64,000 bases of DNA. It comes from Lacinutrix sp. MedPE-SW. Lineage in GTDB: Bacteria > Bacteroidota > Bacteroidia > Flavobacteriales > Flavobacteriaceae. Below, piece by piece: positions 9,260 through 19,292 of this stretch (its first letter is position 1; every line of letters starts with the position of its first letter). The notes beneath the pieces were generated by a model. It had not been told where the DNA came from, did no database searches, and saw nothing but the letters and a program-made list of their open reading frames with translations. Location: NCBI RefSeq assembly GCF_001874145.1, contig NZ_MPCX01000008.1, positions 1-64,000 of the forward strand, given 5' to 3'. Both the position numbers and the translations under genes were made by a program.

Positions 9260-10264
9260 ATGGGAATATTTAAAAAAGATCCACTTCAAATTATTGCTTT
9301 TCAAAGCTATGGTACAAACACACATTTTTACGCTAGAGGTAGAGCGCTTGAAGACGAATCTATAGATTTAGAATCACAAAAAATTCTTCACTTAGCTATA
9401 AACGCCTGGAAACGTTTTGAAACCGATGAGATTGCTAATGTTGCAGTTAAAATAACACTGCCAAACAACAAAGTTTTAAATGCTATTACAGATAATGATG
9501 GTTATTTTAAAATTGAAGAAAACCTTGAAAACTTAAGAGATTTATGTAATAGTGAAGGTTGGCTACCGTTTACATTATCTTACAACGATGTAAACATTCA
9601 GCGTACAATAACTAACGATAATAAGTTTCCAGGAGAAATACTTATACCGGCTAGTAATGCTCAATTTGGTGTTGCAAGTGATATAGATGATACTATTTTG
9701 CACACAGGAGTTGTTTCAACATTAAAATGGCGTGTAATTTATAATTCACTATTTAAAAATGCGAAAAGTAGATTGCCTTTAAAAGGTGCTGCAGAATTCT
9801 ACCATATGTTGCATCGTGGCGTTTCTGGAGAAAACGCTAATCCTATATTTTATGTAAGTCATAGTCCATGGAACTTGTATAGATATCTTGAGTTGTTTTT
9901 AAAGCAGAATAACTTTCCTAAAGGACCAATTTTATTAAGAAGTTTAAGTAACTTTTTAAAAAAGAAAGGCCCAAATGAGAAGCCTCAAAAGCAAAAAGAG
10001 ATTTTAAATTTATTAAAAACCTTTCCTAATTTGCCTTTTATTTTAATAGGAGATAGTGGAGAACATGATCCCGATATTTATATAGAAATAGCTGAAAAAT
10101 TTCCAGATAGAATTCTAGCAATTTATTTACGAAGCGTTAAACATAAAAAGCGAATGCTAAGAGTAAAAGGTTTGTTAGAGCATTACAAGACAACACCAGC
10201 ATTAATGGTTGAAAATAGCGCTCAAGCTATAGAACATGCTAGAGAAAACGGATTTATTGTTTAG
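9260..10264 (+). CDS. APP1-type phosphatidate phosphatase (DUF2183, HAD-like)
   Basis: 334 residues, no signal peptide. The HAD nucleophile motif DIDDT sits at 141-145, followed by HTGVVSTLKWR. Family blocks VSHSPWNLYRYLELFL and IGDSGEHDPDIYIEIAEKFP match the catalytic domain of yeast APP1 and its bacterial DUF2183 relatives. Residues ~60-130 form an N-terminal beta domain. Substrate in this organism is unknown; phosphatidate or another phospholipid phosphate is inferred. Its 3' end overlaps the convergent membrane-protein gene by 11 bp. Confidence 0.85.
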   Translation: MGIFKKDPLQIIAFQSYGTNTHFYARGRALEDESIDLESQKILHLAINAWKRFETDEIANVAVKITLPNNKVLNAITDNDGYFKIEENLENLRDLCNSEGWLPFTLSYNDVNIQRTITNDNKFPGEILIPASNAQFGVASDIDDTILHTGVVSTLKWRVIYNSLFKNAKSRLPLKGAAEFYHMLHRGVSGENANPIFYVSHSPWNLYRYLELFLKQNNFPKGPILLRSLSNFLKKKGPNEKPQKQKEILNLLKTFPNLPFILIGDSGEHDPDIYIEIAEKFPDRILAIYLRSVKHKKRMLRVKGLLEHYKTTPALMVENSAQAIEHARENGFIV

Positions 10265-10652
10265 ACGTTTTAAAGAATACGTAAGTAAAAAATAAGAAAA
10301 AAATAAAATCGTTTACACCATAAATAGTATAAAAAACACCTGCTAAAGTGTCTAGCTTATACACTATAGATAAGTCGTTTTTTAATAACCAATTAAACCA
10401 TATAAAGGCATAGATTATCTTCTCTAAGGCAAATACTCCAACTAACCACTTTAGTGTTTTGTGTTTTTTATTTACCGCAATGTAGGCAAGTCCCCAAACC
10501 ATAATCATAAGTAACCCGAAATTAGACATTACTTCTGGTTGCGTGTCATTTATAACTTGATTAGTAAACAATTTAGAAAAAATAGGTACTGCTGTAATAT
10601 TTGCTAATCCAGCTGCAATAAAACCTTTAGATATGTTACTCTCGCTTATCAT
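10254..10652 (-). CDS. Small four-helix membrane protein, uncharacterised
   Basis: 132 residues with about four hydrophobic segments (around 9-22, 46-62, 67-88 and 104-127). No charged catalytic motif is seen. Its ATG overlaps the stop of the upstream ppk1 gene by one base (TAATG), so it is the second gene of a ppk1 operon and probably coupled to it. The 3' end overlaps the convergent APP1 gene by 11 bp. Function unknown. Confidence 0.75.
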   Translation of the reverse strand: MISESNISKGFIAAGLANITAVPIFSKLFTNQVINDTQPEVMSNFGLLMIMVWGLAYIAVNKKHKTLKWLVGVFALEKIIYAFIWFNWLLKNDLSIVYKLDTLAGVFYTIYGVNDFIFFLFFTYVFFKTSKQ

Positions 10653-12673
10653 TAATTAAAATAGTGGTATGTTTCTAATTGAGATTGTAAAGGTTTGTTA
10701 TTATTTTTTACATACTCGTTTTTTTGTTCTGCATCAATAATTCTAGCTTTAACATTATCTGCCAGTTGTAGTTCTAAAATATCTTTTACAATTTTAAAAT
10801 TGTCAGGATCCAATACTGGAGCGATAACTTCTATACGGTGACTTAAATTTCTTGTCATCCAATCTGCAGAACCTATAAACAATCTTTCATCTCCATTATT
10901 GCCAAATAAATATACGCGACCATGTTCTAAAAACCTATCTACAATACTTGTAACAGTTATATTTTCACTTTGGTGCTTTACACCTGGAATAAGGCTGCAA
11001 ATACCTCTAATTAATAACCTAATTTTAACACCTGCATTACTCGCTTTGTAAAGTAGTTTAATCATTTTTTTATCTTCCAGACTATTCATTTTTAAAATAA
11101 TATAGGCTTCCTTTCCTGCATGAGCATAAGCAATCTCACGCTCTACCATTGCAGAGAATTTGTGTCTAGAAGTAAATGGTGATATTAGTAGTTTTTTAGC
11201 TTTAGGTACAATTAAAACGCCTTCAAGTACTAAAAATACTCTATTTAGCTCTTTGTTTATTTTAGTGTTAGATGTCATTAAACCAAAATCTGTATAGAGT
11301 TTTGCTGTGTTTTCATTAAAATTTCCTGTTCCAATGTAGCAGTAGCGCTTAGTTGTATTATTTACTTCTCTTTCTATGTATAGTATTTTAGAGTGTACTT
11401 TTATTCCTGGATAACTGTAAATAACTTTAGCGCCATTTTCTTTAAAAATGTTTCCCCATTTAAGGTTGTTTTTTTCATCAAAACGCGCTTTAGCTTCAAT
11501 AAAAATAACAACTTCTTTACCATTTTTTGCAGCATTGGCAATAGCTCTATTTAATCGTGAATCTTTAGCAACTCGATAAAGTGTCATTTTTATAGTAGTG
11601 ACTTTGGGATCGGCTGCGGCTTCTTCAATTAATTTAATTACAGGTTCAAAAGATTGATAAGGATAATGTATTAGTCGATCTTTTTCATCAATGGCTTTAA
11701 ACATTGATGTGTGTGTGTTAAGTAAAGGATGAGCTTTTGGAGGTAAAACTTTATTTGATAATGTCTTGTTTGCTGGATTAGGAAATGAAAAAAAATCTTT
11801 AAAATTATGATGCTGTCCACCTAAAATAATATCAGCATTTGTGACATCTAATGTGTCTTTAATTATAGTTTGAAGCGTTTCGGGCATTTTAGAATCTATT
11901 AAAATTCTTGTTGCTTGTCCTGTTTCTCTTTTTGGTAACGACTGTTTAATTTTTTGCATTAAATTTCCAGAAAACTCATCTTCAATATATAGCTCTGCAT
12001 CTCGAGAGACTTTTAATTCGTAGTAATTTAAATTAAAATTATTGTGTTTTAGTTTTAAATTATATTTTAAAATATCATCTATAAATGTAATGTAGTGTTT
12101 TCCATTTTCGGTTGGAAATACAAAAAAACGATCTTCATCTTCTGGTATTGCTACTATTTCAAAAGTGTTTTTATCTAATAGTGTGGTAAGGTAAAGTGCT
12201 TCGTTTTCAACAAAAATCGAATCTTTATTTTTAATAGCATACGTTTCGGTTTTAAGTTTTGACTTAAGTTTTTTATTATAGAAAGCTTTAGCTATTTCTT
12301 TTTGTGAGGCACTAAAATCTTCAGCATTAATTAAAAAAATGTTTTCTTGTTGTAATGCAGGTATAATATCTCCAACAAATATGCGCCCAAATTCTTCTTG
12401 TTGTAAGTGAACTTGTTTTTTAATTTCTTTTAAAACCTTATTTGGTTTGGTAATTAACTTTTTGCGTAGAGGCTTTTCTAAATCTTTTATCTGCCTTATG
12501 TCTGAAACGCGTACCTTAAAAAACTCATCTAGGTTAGATGAGTAAATGGCTAAAAACTTTATACGTTCGTATAATAGGTTTCTGTCATCTTGTGCTTCTT
12601 GTAATACACGATGATTGAAACGCAACCATGATAGGTCTCTGTGGTAATACTTTGAATTGTAAAGGGATGCCAT
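10652..12673 (-). CDS. ppk1: Polyphosphate kinase 1
   Basis: 673 residues, usual size for PPK1. It makes long-chain polyphosphate from ATP through a phosphohistidine. The N domain starts YYHRDLSWLRFNHRVLQEA, typical of PPK1. The first catalytic histidine is His427 in KVHSKILYI, followed by YIGTGNFNENTAKLYTD. The second phospholipase-D-like half contains FLEHGRVYLFGN and GSADWMTRNL. It heads a two-gene unit with the small membrane protein. It sits close to hppA and an APP1 phosphatase, a phosphate/PPi theme, though on the other strand. Confidence 0.95.
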   Translation of the reverse strand: MASLYNSKYYHRDLSWLRFNHRVLQEAQDDRNLLYERIKFLAIYSSNLDEFFKVRVSDIRQIKDLEKPLRKKLITKPNKVLKEIKKQVHLQQEEFGRIFVGDIIPALQQENIFLINAEDFSASQKEIAKAFYNKKLKSKLKTETYAIKNKDSIFVENEALYLTTLLDKNTFEIVAIPEDEDRFFVFPTENGKHYITFIDDILKYNLKLKHNNFNLNYYELKVSRDAELYIEDEFSGNLMQKIKQSLPKRETGQATRILIDSKMPETLQTIIKDTLDVTNADIILGGQHHNFKDFFSFPNPANKTLSNKVLPPKAHPLLNTHTSMFKAIDEKDRLIHYPYQSFEPVIKLIEEAAADPKVTTIKMTLYRVAKDSRLNRAIANAAKNGKEVVIFIEAKARFDEKNNLKWGNIFKENGAKVIYSYPGIKVHSKILYIEREVNNTTKRYCYIGTGNFNENTAKLYTDFGLMTSNTKINKELNRVFLVLEGVLIVPKAKKLLISPFTSRHKFSAMVEREIAYAHAGKEAYIILKMNSLEDKKMIKLLYKASNAGVKIRLLIRGICSLIPGVKHQSENITVTSIVDRFLEHGRVYLFGNNGDERLFIGSADWMTRNLSHRIEVIAPVLDPDNFKIVKDILELQLADNVKARIIDAEQKNEYVKNNNKPLQSQLETYHYFN

Positions 12674-12740
12674 ATGTAGTTGTTTCTACAAAATAAAGGC
12701 ATTTTTATTCAAATTATGTGAGAAGAATGTTAAGTTTGAT

Positions 12741-13355
12741 TTAAAATAGACCGTTTATTTCTGCATCTATTTTGTTAAGTATAAAGCCTAAGTCTTCTGG
12801 ATTGTCTACAAAGTCTAAATTATCTACGTCTATAATAAGTAATTTACCTTTGTTGTAGCCATGTATCCAAGCCTCATAACGCTCATTTAATCTACTTAAA
12901 TAATCTATACTAATAGAGTTTTCATAATCACGACCACGTTTGTGTATTTGTGATACTAAATTAGAGATAGAGCTGCGTAAATAAATTAATAAATCTGGAC
13001 CTTGTACAAAACCTTCCATAAGTTCAAATAGCGAAGAGTAGTTTTCAAAATCTCTATTTGTCATTAATCCCATAGCGTGTAAATTGGGAGCAAAAATATG
13101 AGCGTCTTCGTATATGGTACGGTCTTGAATTATTTCTTTTCCGCTTTCACGAATTTGAGCTACTTGGCGAAATCTACTGTTTAAAAAGTAAACTTGAAGG
13201 TTAAAACTCCAACGTTCCATTTGGTTATAGAAATCATCTAAATAAGGGTTGTCTACTACGTCTTCTAATTGTGCTTCCCACTTATAATGTTTAGCTAATA
13301 ATTTTGTGAGCGTAGTTTTTCCAGCTCCAATGTTTCCGGCAATGGCAACGTGCAT
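12741..13355 (-). CDS. Deoxynucleoside kinase (dAdo/dCyd/dGuo kinase-like)
   Basis: 204 residues. The P-loop GNIGAGKTT is at 7-15, the ERW/DRT motifs appear as MERWSF and QDRTIYED, and the LID is KRGRDYE. This is the type-1 deoxynucleoside kinase family, which phosphorylates salvaged deoxynucleosides with ATP. Base specificity cannot be told from sequence alone. The start is one base after the stop of the exported hypothetical upstream, so the two are co-transcribed. Confidence 0.9.
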   Translation of the reverse strand: MHVAIAGNIGAGKTTLTKLLAKHYKWEAQLEDVVDNPYLDDFYNQMERWSFNLQVYFLNSRFRQVAQIRESGKEIIQDRTIYEDAHIFAPNLHAMGLMTNRDFENYSSLFELMEGFVQGPDLLIYLRSSISNLVSQIHKRGRDYENSISIDYLSRLNERYEAWIHGYNKGKLLIIDVDNLDFVDNPEDLGFILNKIDAEINGLF

Positions 13356-13356
13356 A

Positions 13357-14136
13357 TTATTTAATTTTTAATTGATATTGGTGGAGAAATCCGCCGGTGT
13401 AAATATAAATGATTTGATTGGTTACCAAAAACTGACTTATTAACAAATTTTGAATGTCTATAGTTTGTATAGTATTTGTGTTTTTATCTAAAAAATAAAG
13501 GGTGTTTTCTTTTTTTAAAATAATATTTTCGTTTGTTTCTTTTATTTGTGTGTAGCCGTTATTTGGTAATTTTGACACTAAGCTTCCAAAATAATTGTAT
13601 TTATATATGTGATTTTTAGTGAGTAACCAACAAGAGTTATAGTTGCTAGCCAAATCTAAAACATTACTTGTAATGGGTAATGTTTTTGCACGAACAGTAT
13701 TTGTTTTATAATCGTATAATTCTAGTTGCATTAAATCTTGATTAAAAATCCAGATTGTATTATCGCTTCCTGTAGCTATATATGATACATTTTTATAAGG
13801 TTTGGTGAGATTAAAATCTATTTTAAAGATTTCTGCTAACCTATTGTCTAAAATTATTACGGTATTAAATGACTTATAAAAAACATTTATTTTTAAAGGA
13901 TTAAAGCTATTTGCAGATGTAATTTCTCCAAGTTGTAAATTACTATATTTTAAAATTTCTCCTTCTTTGTTTTTTATTAATGTATTGTTTTTTGTGTAAA
14001 TACTTGTATTAAAATTATCTATTCCAATAATAGAGTCGGCTTGAATTTCAGTTTTTAAAAGAAGTTTAGTTTTAATATTTTCCTGAGAAAAAACTAAAAT
14101 TGAAAACAGAAAGAAAATATATTTTATGTATTTCAT
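13357..14136 (-). CDS. Exported hypothetical protein, possibly a beta-propeller
   Basis: 259 residues with an N-terminal signal peptide (KYIFFLFSILVFSQ). The rest is a series of short beta-strand-like stretches with recurrent patterns such as DNTIWIFNQDLMQLELYDY and ENTLYFLDKNTNTIQTID, suggesting propeller blades. No catalytic motif. It lies one base upstream of the deoxynucleoside kinase gene, probably only a genomic partner. Function unknown. Confidence 0.7.
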   Translation of the reverse strand: MKYIKYIFFLFSILVFSQENIKTKLLLKTEIQADSIIGIDNFNTSIYTKNNTLIKNKEGEILKYSNLQLGEITSANSFNPLKINVFYKSFNTVIILDNRLAEIFKIDFNLTKPYKNVSYIATGSDNTIWIFNQDLMQLELYDYKTNTVRAKTLPITSNVLDLASNYNSCWLLTKNHIYKYNYFGSLVSKLPNNGYTQIKETNENIILKKENTLYFLDKNTNTIQTIDIQNLLISQFLVTNQIIYIYTGGFLHQYQLKIK

Positions 14137-14175
14137 TATAAGTCGAAAAATACAAAAATAGTAGCATTATATATA

Positions 14176-14212
14176 AACAAAAAGCACCTTAAAATTTTTA
14201 AGGTGCTTTTGT
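14176..14212 (-). terminator. Terminator after the 530-residue T9SS protein
   Basis: AAAAGCACCTTAAAA (14180-14194) is almost perfectly complementary to 14195-14210. On the minus strand the stem is followed by a T-rich run, placed between the two minus-strand genes. Confidence 0.85.
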
Positions 14213-14235
14213 GCAAATTTGTATTTTTAGAAAGA

Positions 14236-15828
14236 CTATTTTTTAAGTATTTTAAAGTTGGTTGATTGGTTTCCAGATTGTACTGTTACAATGTAGATTC
14301 CAGATTCAATATCTATTAAGTTTAAAGAAACCAATTGGTTTGATGTTTCTTTTCTTATAATTGCCTTACCTAATATATCATGAACAGTAATATTGTCTAT
14401 ATTTTTGTTGTATTTTATATTAAGAACATCATTTACAGGATTTGGATAGTAACTTAAGTTATTTAAATCGAACTCATCAACGCTTAATGATGTGCTGTCA
14501 TAGGCCGAAATTCTAAATTTTCCAAATTGGTATGCCCAACCCCAAACTCTTATAATAACAGTTTCTCCTGGAGTTTTATTTATAAATGATATTCCAGCAA
14601 ACGGGTTTCCACCAATTTCAAATTGGTTATTGCAATAAGCAGTACCATTATTTGGTGGAGGAATATTATAATAAAAAGGAATTAAAGTACTTGTACCACA
14701 AGACCCAGTATAGGTTTCCATAGCCGTATCATTTAAATATGTTTCTGTCGATTCTGCTCTTGTTTCAATAGTAAAATTACCAGAAGCAGGAACAACGACG
14801 CTAAACCAAACATCTTTACCGTATATTCCAAAATCAGATAATGTACCACAGTTTGGGAAGTTTGAGTTTCCAGAATTAACAGTTGCAGATGTTGTTGTTG
14901 CAGTAATAAAATTATCTTCAAAAGTTTGACCAACCGTTAGTGCTATAGGGTTGTTGCAGTCATCGTTAGATGGTGCTGGAGGCGATTTGTATGCGCATAG
15001 CTCAAAATAAACAGCTTGTGACGATTGTGAAGATGTTACACTTATATAATAAGTATTTCCAGCAGTTAAATCTGCTAACACAATATCTTCACATTGTAAA
15101 GTAGGAGATGTTGTAGTTTCAGCTATGGCATTTAAATAACCAGGTGTTCCAGTATATATACCAATGTACAAAGGTGTTGCGCCGTTTACAAGGTCTGCTT
15201 TAAATGTGTACTCTGCAGTTTCAGGTGCTGTAAAACTATACCATACATCTGGATTAGAGGTGCTGCAAATAGATTCGAATGTATATGAGGCGCTTGCTGT
15301 ATAACCTATAGATGAATTTTCACAAATTTCAAAAGTTGACTCTAAAAGTGTAGTCGCACTGTCTGGTTCATCATTAGTTGGAGGATCTGGAAATGCATAG
15401 ACACACAAACGGTATTGTGTAGTTGCAGTTATACCTCTGGTATTTATATAATATGTTTGTCCACTATTTAAAGCATTGCTGTAGTATCTGGTAGCACAAC
15501 CAGTTATACTTGTTAGGTTTCCAGGTGTTCCAGTATAAATACCAATTCTTATAGAAGTTGTACTACTAGCATTTAATGCTTCAATTTCAATAGAATAGGT
15601 TTTTGTTTCTGTAGGTGTAAAGCTATACCACGAATCAATCCAGTTATCATATCCAGCGCAAGTAAATTCATCAGATTTAGTAAAACCTTGAAAGTCGCCT
15701 GTTTCAGCATTTTCACAATTATAGGTTTGAGATAATTGAATTGGTGTTGCACCAATAGCTTCATCTGTTTGTGCATTTATGGTAAACGAGAATGCAACAG
15801 CTAAAATTAGAAGTAATCTTTTAGTCAT
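14236..15828 (-). CDS. T9SS-secreted protein with repeated beta domains
   Basis: 530 residues with a signal peptide (KRLLLILAVAFSFTINAQ) and a C-terminal type A sorting domain: YYPNPVNDVLNIKY, VHDILGKAI, ESGIYIVTVQSG and a Lys-rich end. Between them are three related ~110-130-residue domains marked by DNWIDSWYSFTPTETKTYSIE / NPDVWYSFTAPETAEYTF / GKDVWFSVVVPASGNFTIE and IGIYTGTPG. These resemble pre-peptidase C-terminal or jelly-roll modules. The product should be secreted through T9SS and anchored to or released from the surface. It is divergent from another T9SS gene with shared GTTAAC repeats between them. Ligand unknown. Confidence 0.85.
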   Translation of the reverse strand: MTKRLLLILAVAFSFTINAQTDEAIGATPIQLSQTYNCENAETGDFQGFTKSDEFTCAGYDNWIDSWYSFTPTETKTYSIEIEALNASSTTSIRIGIYTGTPGNLTSITGCATRYYSNALNSGQTYYINTRGITATTQYRLCVYAFPDPPTNDEPDSATTLLESTFEICENSSIGYTASASYTFESICSTSNPDVWYSFTAPETAEYTFKADLVNGATPLYIGIYTGTPGYLNAIAETTTSPTLQCEDIVLADLTAGNTYYISVTSSQSSQAVYFELCAYKSPPAPSNDDCNNPIALTVGQTFEDNFITATTTSATVNSGNSNFPNCGTLSDFGIYGKDVWFSVVVPASGNFTIETRAESTETYLNDTAMETYTGSCGTSTLIPFYYNIPPPNNGTAYCNNQFEIGGNPFAGISFINKTPGETVIIRVWGWAYQFGKFRISAYDSTSLSVDEFDLNNLSYYPNPVNDVLNIKYNKNIDNITVHDILGKAIIRKETSNQLVSLNLIDIESGIYIVTVQSGNQSTNFKILKK

Positions 15829-15895
15829 GATATTTGTTGTTTTGTGTGTTACAAATTTTAAAAATATAGAGCAAAGAAAGTGACAATATATTATC

Positions 15896-15922
15896 GTTAA
15901 CTTATCGTTAACCGAAGTTGAC
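15896..15922. promoter_or_regulatory. Phased GTTAAC direct repeats between two T9SS genes
   Basis: GTTAAC at 15896-15901 and 15907-15912 and GTTGAC at 15917-15922 are spaced 11 and 10 bp, about one helical turn. The same hexamer array occurs at two promoter regions of the adjacent sensor-kinase cluster. Phased direct repeats are typical of OmpR-family response-regulator binding, so this is a candidate operator for both divergent genes. Confidence 0.5.
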
Positions 15923-16021
15923 TTTGTTTAATGAGCAATAGTAAATAAGTTTACGCTTTAAATTATAGTATGTTATAAAATATAGCAGGTTTAAAAAGCT
16001 TAAAATAAAAGGTTTAACACG

Positions 16022-19000
16022 ATGAAAAAAAATTACTTAATTCTTGTTTTTACATTATGCTGTTTATATGTAAATGCTCAAAACGTATTAATCAATGATG
16101 TTACATTAGGAGGTATTTCTACAAGTACTTTTCAAGAAACACCAATTGATGCAGATGATAATTATTCTTACTCGCAAAGTATTTATTTACAATCTGAAAT
16201 AAATCAAGCAGGAAACATTTCTAAAATTACTTATTACACAAATGGAGTACTAGAAAACTCAAATGATGTTGTAATATATATGGCAGAAACACCAAATGAT
16301 GTTTTTGCTTCTTCAAGTGGTTGGATTGCTTCAACTAATTTAACTCAGGTTTATGCTGGAGTTTACACGGTTTATAATAATGAGGTTTCTATAATTTTAG
16401 ATACACCATTTAATTATTCTAATACCAATAATCTTGTAATTGTTGTAGATGAAAATCAAGATGATAGTGATTCTAACGATTTTATTACTCATAATTTAGG
16501 GTATAGTAATGCAAACGGTAGAGTAATACACTACGGAAATAATTTTACAAATCCAGATCCTGCATCACCGCCAACCGGAATTTTAGATTACTACAGACCA
16601 AATATAGAAATAGACTTTACACCTATAACTTGTTATCCGCCATCAAATATTGTGCTTTCTAATTTTAGTGAAAACACTGTAGATGTAAACTGGGCGTCTA
16701 CAGCTACACAGTGGGATTATGTAGTACAAGTTTCTGGAACAGGTAATCCAGATGCTTCAACTCCAGAGAATGTATCTTCAAGTAGTATAACAGTTAATGG
16801 TTTAACTAATAATACAGAGTATGAATTGTATTTAAGGTCAAATTGTGATACCGATGGCGTTAGCGATTGGGTTGGACCAATAGTTTTTAGAACCGCTTGT
16901 GGCGTTGTAAATGATTTTTCTGAGAATTTTGAGAGTATGCCAGATGAATTAGAAACACCTTATTGCTGGACAACAATTGTAACTTCAACAGGAACAGCGC
17001 CTAATATTAAAGTTAACACAAGTGCTTCTCAAGCATATTCTCCAGATAATTACTATGAAATGCAATTAAATAATGACGATTCTGTGTATTTAATTTCTCC
17101 AGAAAGTTTAATTATTGCAGATGGTATGCATAGAATAGAGTTTGCTGCTAAAGTAAACTCTGTAACAGGTTCTGAAACAACTATGAACATTGGTTTAATG
17201 TCTGATCCTACTGATGAAAATACATATGTGGAGTTATCTTCAATTACTTTATCAAATTCTTCAAGTTATACAAATAATTACTCTTTTCATTATGTAAATA
17301 TACCTTTAAATGCATCTGCTAATCATTTAGTATTTAAACCAGAAACTAATTCTTCGTCTAATAAAATAGTTTATCTTGATGATGTCGTGGTTACAACGCA
17401 ACCATCTTGTTTTGAAGTTTTAGATGTTGAAGCTACTAGTATAACCGATGTTTCTTTTAACCTAAATATTACGCCAGACATTCAAACACAAACAGAGTGG
17501 GAATTAGTTGTGGTGCAAACTGATTTAAATTTTAATCCTGCATTAGAGACGCCAATAGTAGTTAATGCTCTAACAACAAATATTACAACAGATTCTGATG
17601 GTGCAGCAATAATACCAGATAGTCCTTATAGAGTTTTTGTAAGAGCAAATTGTGATGCAGCAGGTAGTGACGGTACTGGTTATAGCAGTTGGTTTGGACC
17701 TTATGATACAAGAACAGCTTGTGCGCCTTTGTCGGCAAATTTTTTAGAGAATTTTGATTCGTATTCAAATGGCGATTTTCCATTTTGCTGGAATAAAAAT
17801 GTAACTTCAACAGGTTCACCAACAGTACAGGTAAGTACTTTTGCATCTTATGCAGTATCGGGCTCTAGTAGTATATTAATGAATACAGGAAACGATGCTA
17901 ATGCAAATGTTTTATTAATATTACCACAAAATACAATTGCTAATGATGGTGCACATAGGTTAGAGTTTTATGCTAGAAAATCTAATGCTAATACAGCTGC
18001 AAGTATTATTGTAGGTAGCATGAGTGATCCTTTAGATGCGACAACCTTTAGCGAAATAACTGAAGTACCAATCACTTCGGGAGGTTCTACAGGAGAGATA
18101 ATTCAATATTATGTTAATTTACCAGCCAGTCCTAATGAGTATGTGGTATTAAAACATGCAGCAGGCGCGGCAGCAAGTATTGCTTTTTATATTGATGATG
18201 TAGAAATTACAGATCAACCAGCATGTCCTGAAGTTTTTAGTGTTTCTGCAGAGAATATTACAGCATCTTCTGTTGAGGTAAGTTGGGATTTTATTCCAGG
18301 TCAAACAGCTTGGGAGTATATTGTTCAAGCGGCTGGAACAGGAGAACCAGTTTCTGGAACTTTAACAACTACAAATACATTAAATAATGATTTTAATAGT
18401 TTATCGGCTAATACACCTTACGAAATTTATGTAAGAAAAGATTGTGGTTTAGACGGGTTTAGCAATTGGGTTGGGCCTGTAAACTTTACAACTGCATGTG
18501 TTCCTGAGTCTGGAGACTTTTCCACTAGTTTTGAAGGTTTTTCTAGTAACGAAGAAATACAACCATGTTGGTCTAGTTTAATAGATCCAGTTTCTACAAG
18601 TCCATATGTTAGATATAGCGCTGTTCAATCTCAAGAAGGCACTATGAGTGTTAGGTTTTATAGTGGTAATAATGCATCAGCTGGAATATTTTTAATTTCT
18701 CCAATGTTAGCAGATTTTGATAATACTAAGCAAATTACTTTTCAAGTTTACGATGATTATAATGGAGGTTTAGAAGTTGGTACAATGTCCGACCCAACAG
18801 ATGCTTCAACATTTACAGCATACCAAACCTATTTTGATGCAGATATGACAGATGATGCTTGGGACGAAAAAACAATTACTTTTGATATGTATTCTGGTAC
18901 AGATAATTATATAGCATTTAAGTATATTCCTGCTTCAACTTTTGATTATTTATATATTGATAGCTTTAATTATGAAAACAATCCTTCACTTGGTATAAAT

Positions 19001-19237
19001 ACCTATGATTTTAATGAAAGTATATCTATTTATCCTAATCCAGTAAAAAACACTTTAAATATTAATGGAAATAATATAACGTCTGTAGAAATATATAGTG
19101 TAAACGGAAAAAAAGTTTTAACAAAAACCTTAAATGGCAATGCTATAGATGTTTCGGTTTTAAAAAGTGGATTGTATTTTATAAATATAAAAGGAAATCA
19201 AGGCGAAGTAAAGGTTGAAAAGTTTATTAAATATTGA
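16022..19237 (+). CDS. T9SS-secreted multidomain adhesin-like protein with Fn3 domains
   Basis: 1071 residues. Signal peptide at 1-20 (ending YVNAQ) and a C-terminal type A sorting domain (IYPNPVKNTLNING, KSGLYFINIKG, VEKFIKY). Inside, fibronectin type III-like domains (NWASTATQWDYVVQVSGTG with NTEYELYLRSNCDTDG; later SWDFIPGQTAWEYIVQAAGTG with NTPYEIYVRKDCGLDG) alternate with jelly-roll modules of the choice-of-anchor/MAM type (VLKHAAGAAASIAFYIDDVEI, VGSMSDPLDATTF). No peptidase or glycosidase motif was seen. A secreted adhesin or binding role is inferred. Confidence 0.85.
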   Translation: MKKNYLILVFTLCCLYVNAQNVLINDVTLGGISTSTFQETPIDADDNYSYSQSIYLQSEINQAGNISKITYYTNGVLENSNDVVIYMAETPNDVFASSSGWIASTNLTQVYAGVYTVYNNEVSIILDTPFNYSNTNNLVIVVDENQDDSDSNDFITHNLGYSNANGRVIHYGNNFTNPDPASPPTGILDYYRPNIEIDFTPITCYPPSNIVLSNFSENTVDVNWASTATQWDYVVQVSGTGNPDASTPENVSSSSITVNGLTNNTEYELYLRSNCDTDGVSDWVGPIVFRTACGVVNDFSENFESMPDELETPYCWTTIVTSTGTAPNIKVNTSASQAYSPDNYYEMQLNNDDSVYLISPESLIIADGMHRIEFAAKVNSVTGSETTMNIGLMSDPTDENTYVELSSITLSNSSSYTNNYSFHYVNIPLNASANHLVFKPETNSSSNKIVYLDDVVVTTQPSCFEVLDVEATSITDVSFNLNITPDIQTQTEWELVVVQTDLNFNPALETPIVVNALTTNITTDSDGAAIIPDSPYRVFVRANCDAAGSDGTGYSSWFGPYDTRTACAPLSANFLENFDSYSNGDFPFCWNKNVTSTGSPTVQVSTFASYAVSGSSSILMNTGNDANANVLLILPQNTIANDGAHRLEFYARKSNANTAASIIVGSMSDPLDATTFSEITEVPITSGGSTGEIIQYYVNLPASPNEYVVLKHAAGAAASIAFYIDDVEITDQPACPEVFSVSAENITASSVEVSWDFIPGQTAWEYIVQAAGTGEPVSGTLTTTNTLNNDFNSLSANTPYEIYVRKDCGLDGFSNWVGPVNFTTACVPESGDFSTSFEGFSSNEEIQPCWSSLIDPVSTSPYVRYSAVQSQEGTMSVRFYSGNNASAGIFLISPMLADFDNTKQITFQVYDDYNGGLEVGTMSDPTDASTFTAYQTYFDADMTDDAWDEKTITFDMYSGTDNYIAFKYIPASTFDYLYIDSFNYENNPSLGINTYDFNESISIYPNPVKNTLNINGNNITSVEIYSVNGKKVLTKTLNGNAIDVSVLKSGLYFINIKGNQGEVKVEKFIKY

Positions 19238-19261
19238 TTTATTAGCAAATATTTTGATTTT

Positions 19262-19292
19262 AAAAAGCAGCTAAATTTAGCTGCTTTTTTAT
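19262..19292. terminator. Bidirectional terminator between convergent genes
   Basis: AAAAAGCAGCTAAA (19262-19275) and its perfect complement (19276-19289) form a 14-bp stem flanked by A and T runs. It can serve both the T9SS gene and the convergent response-regulator gene. Confidence 0.9.
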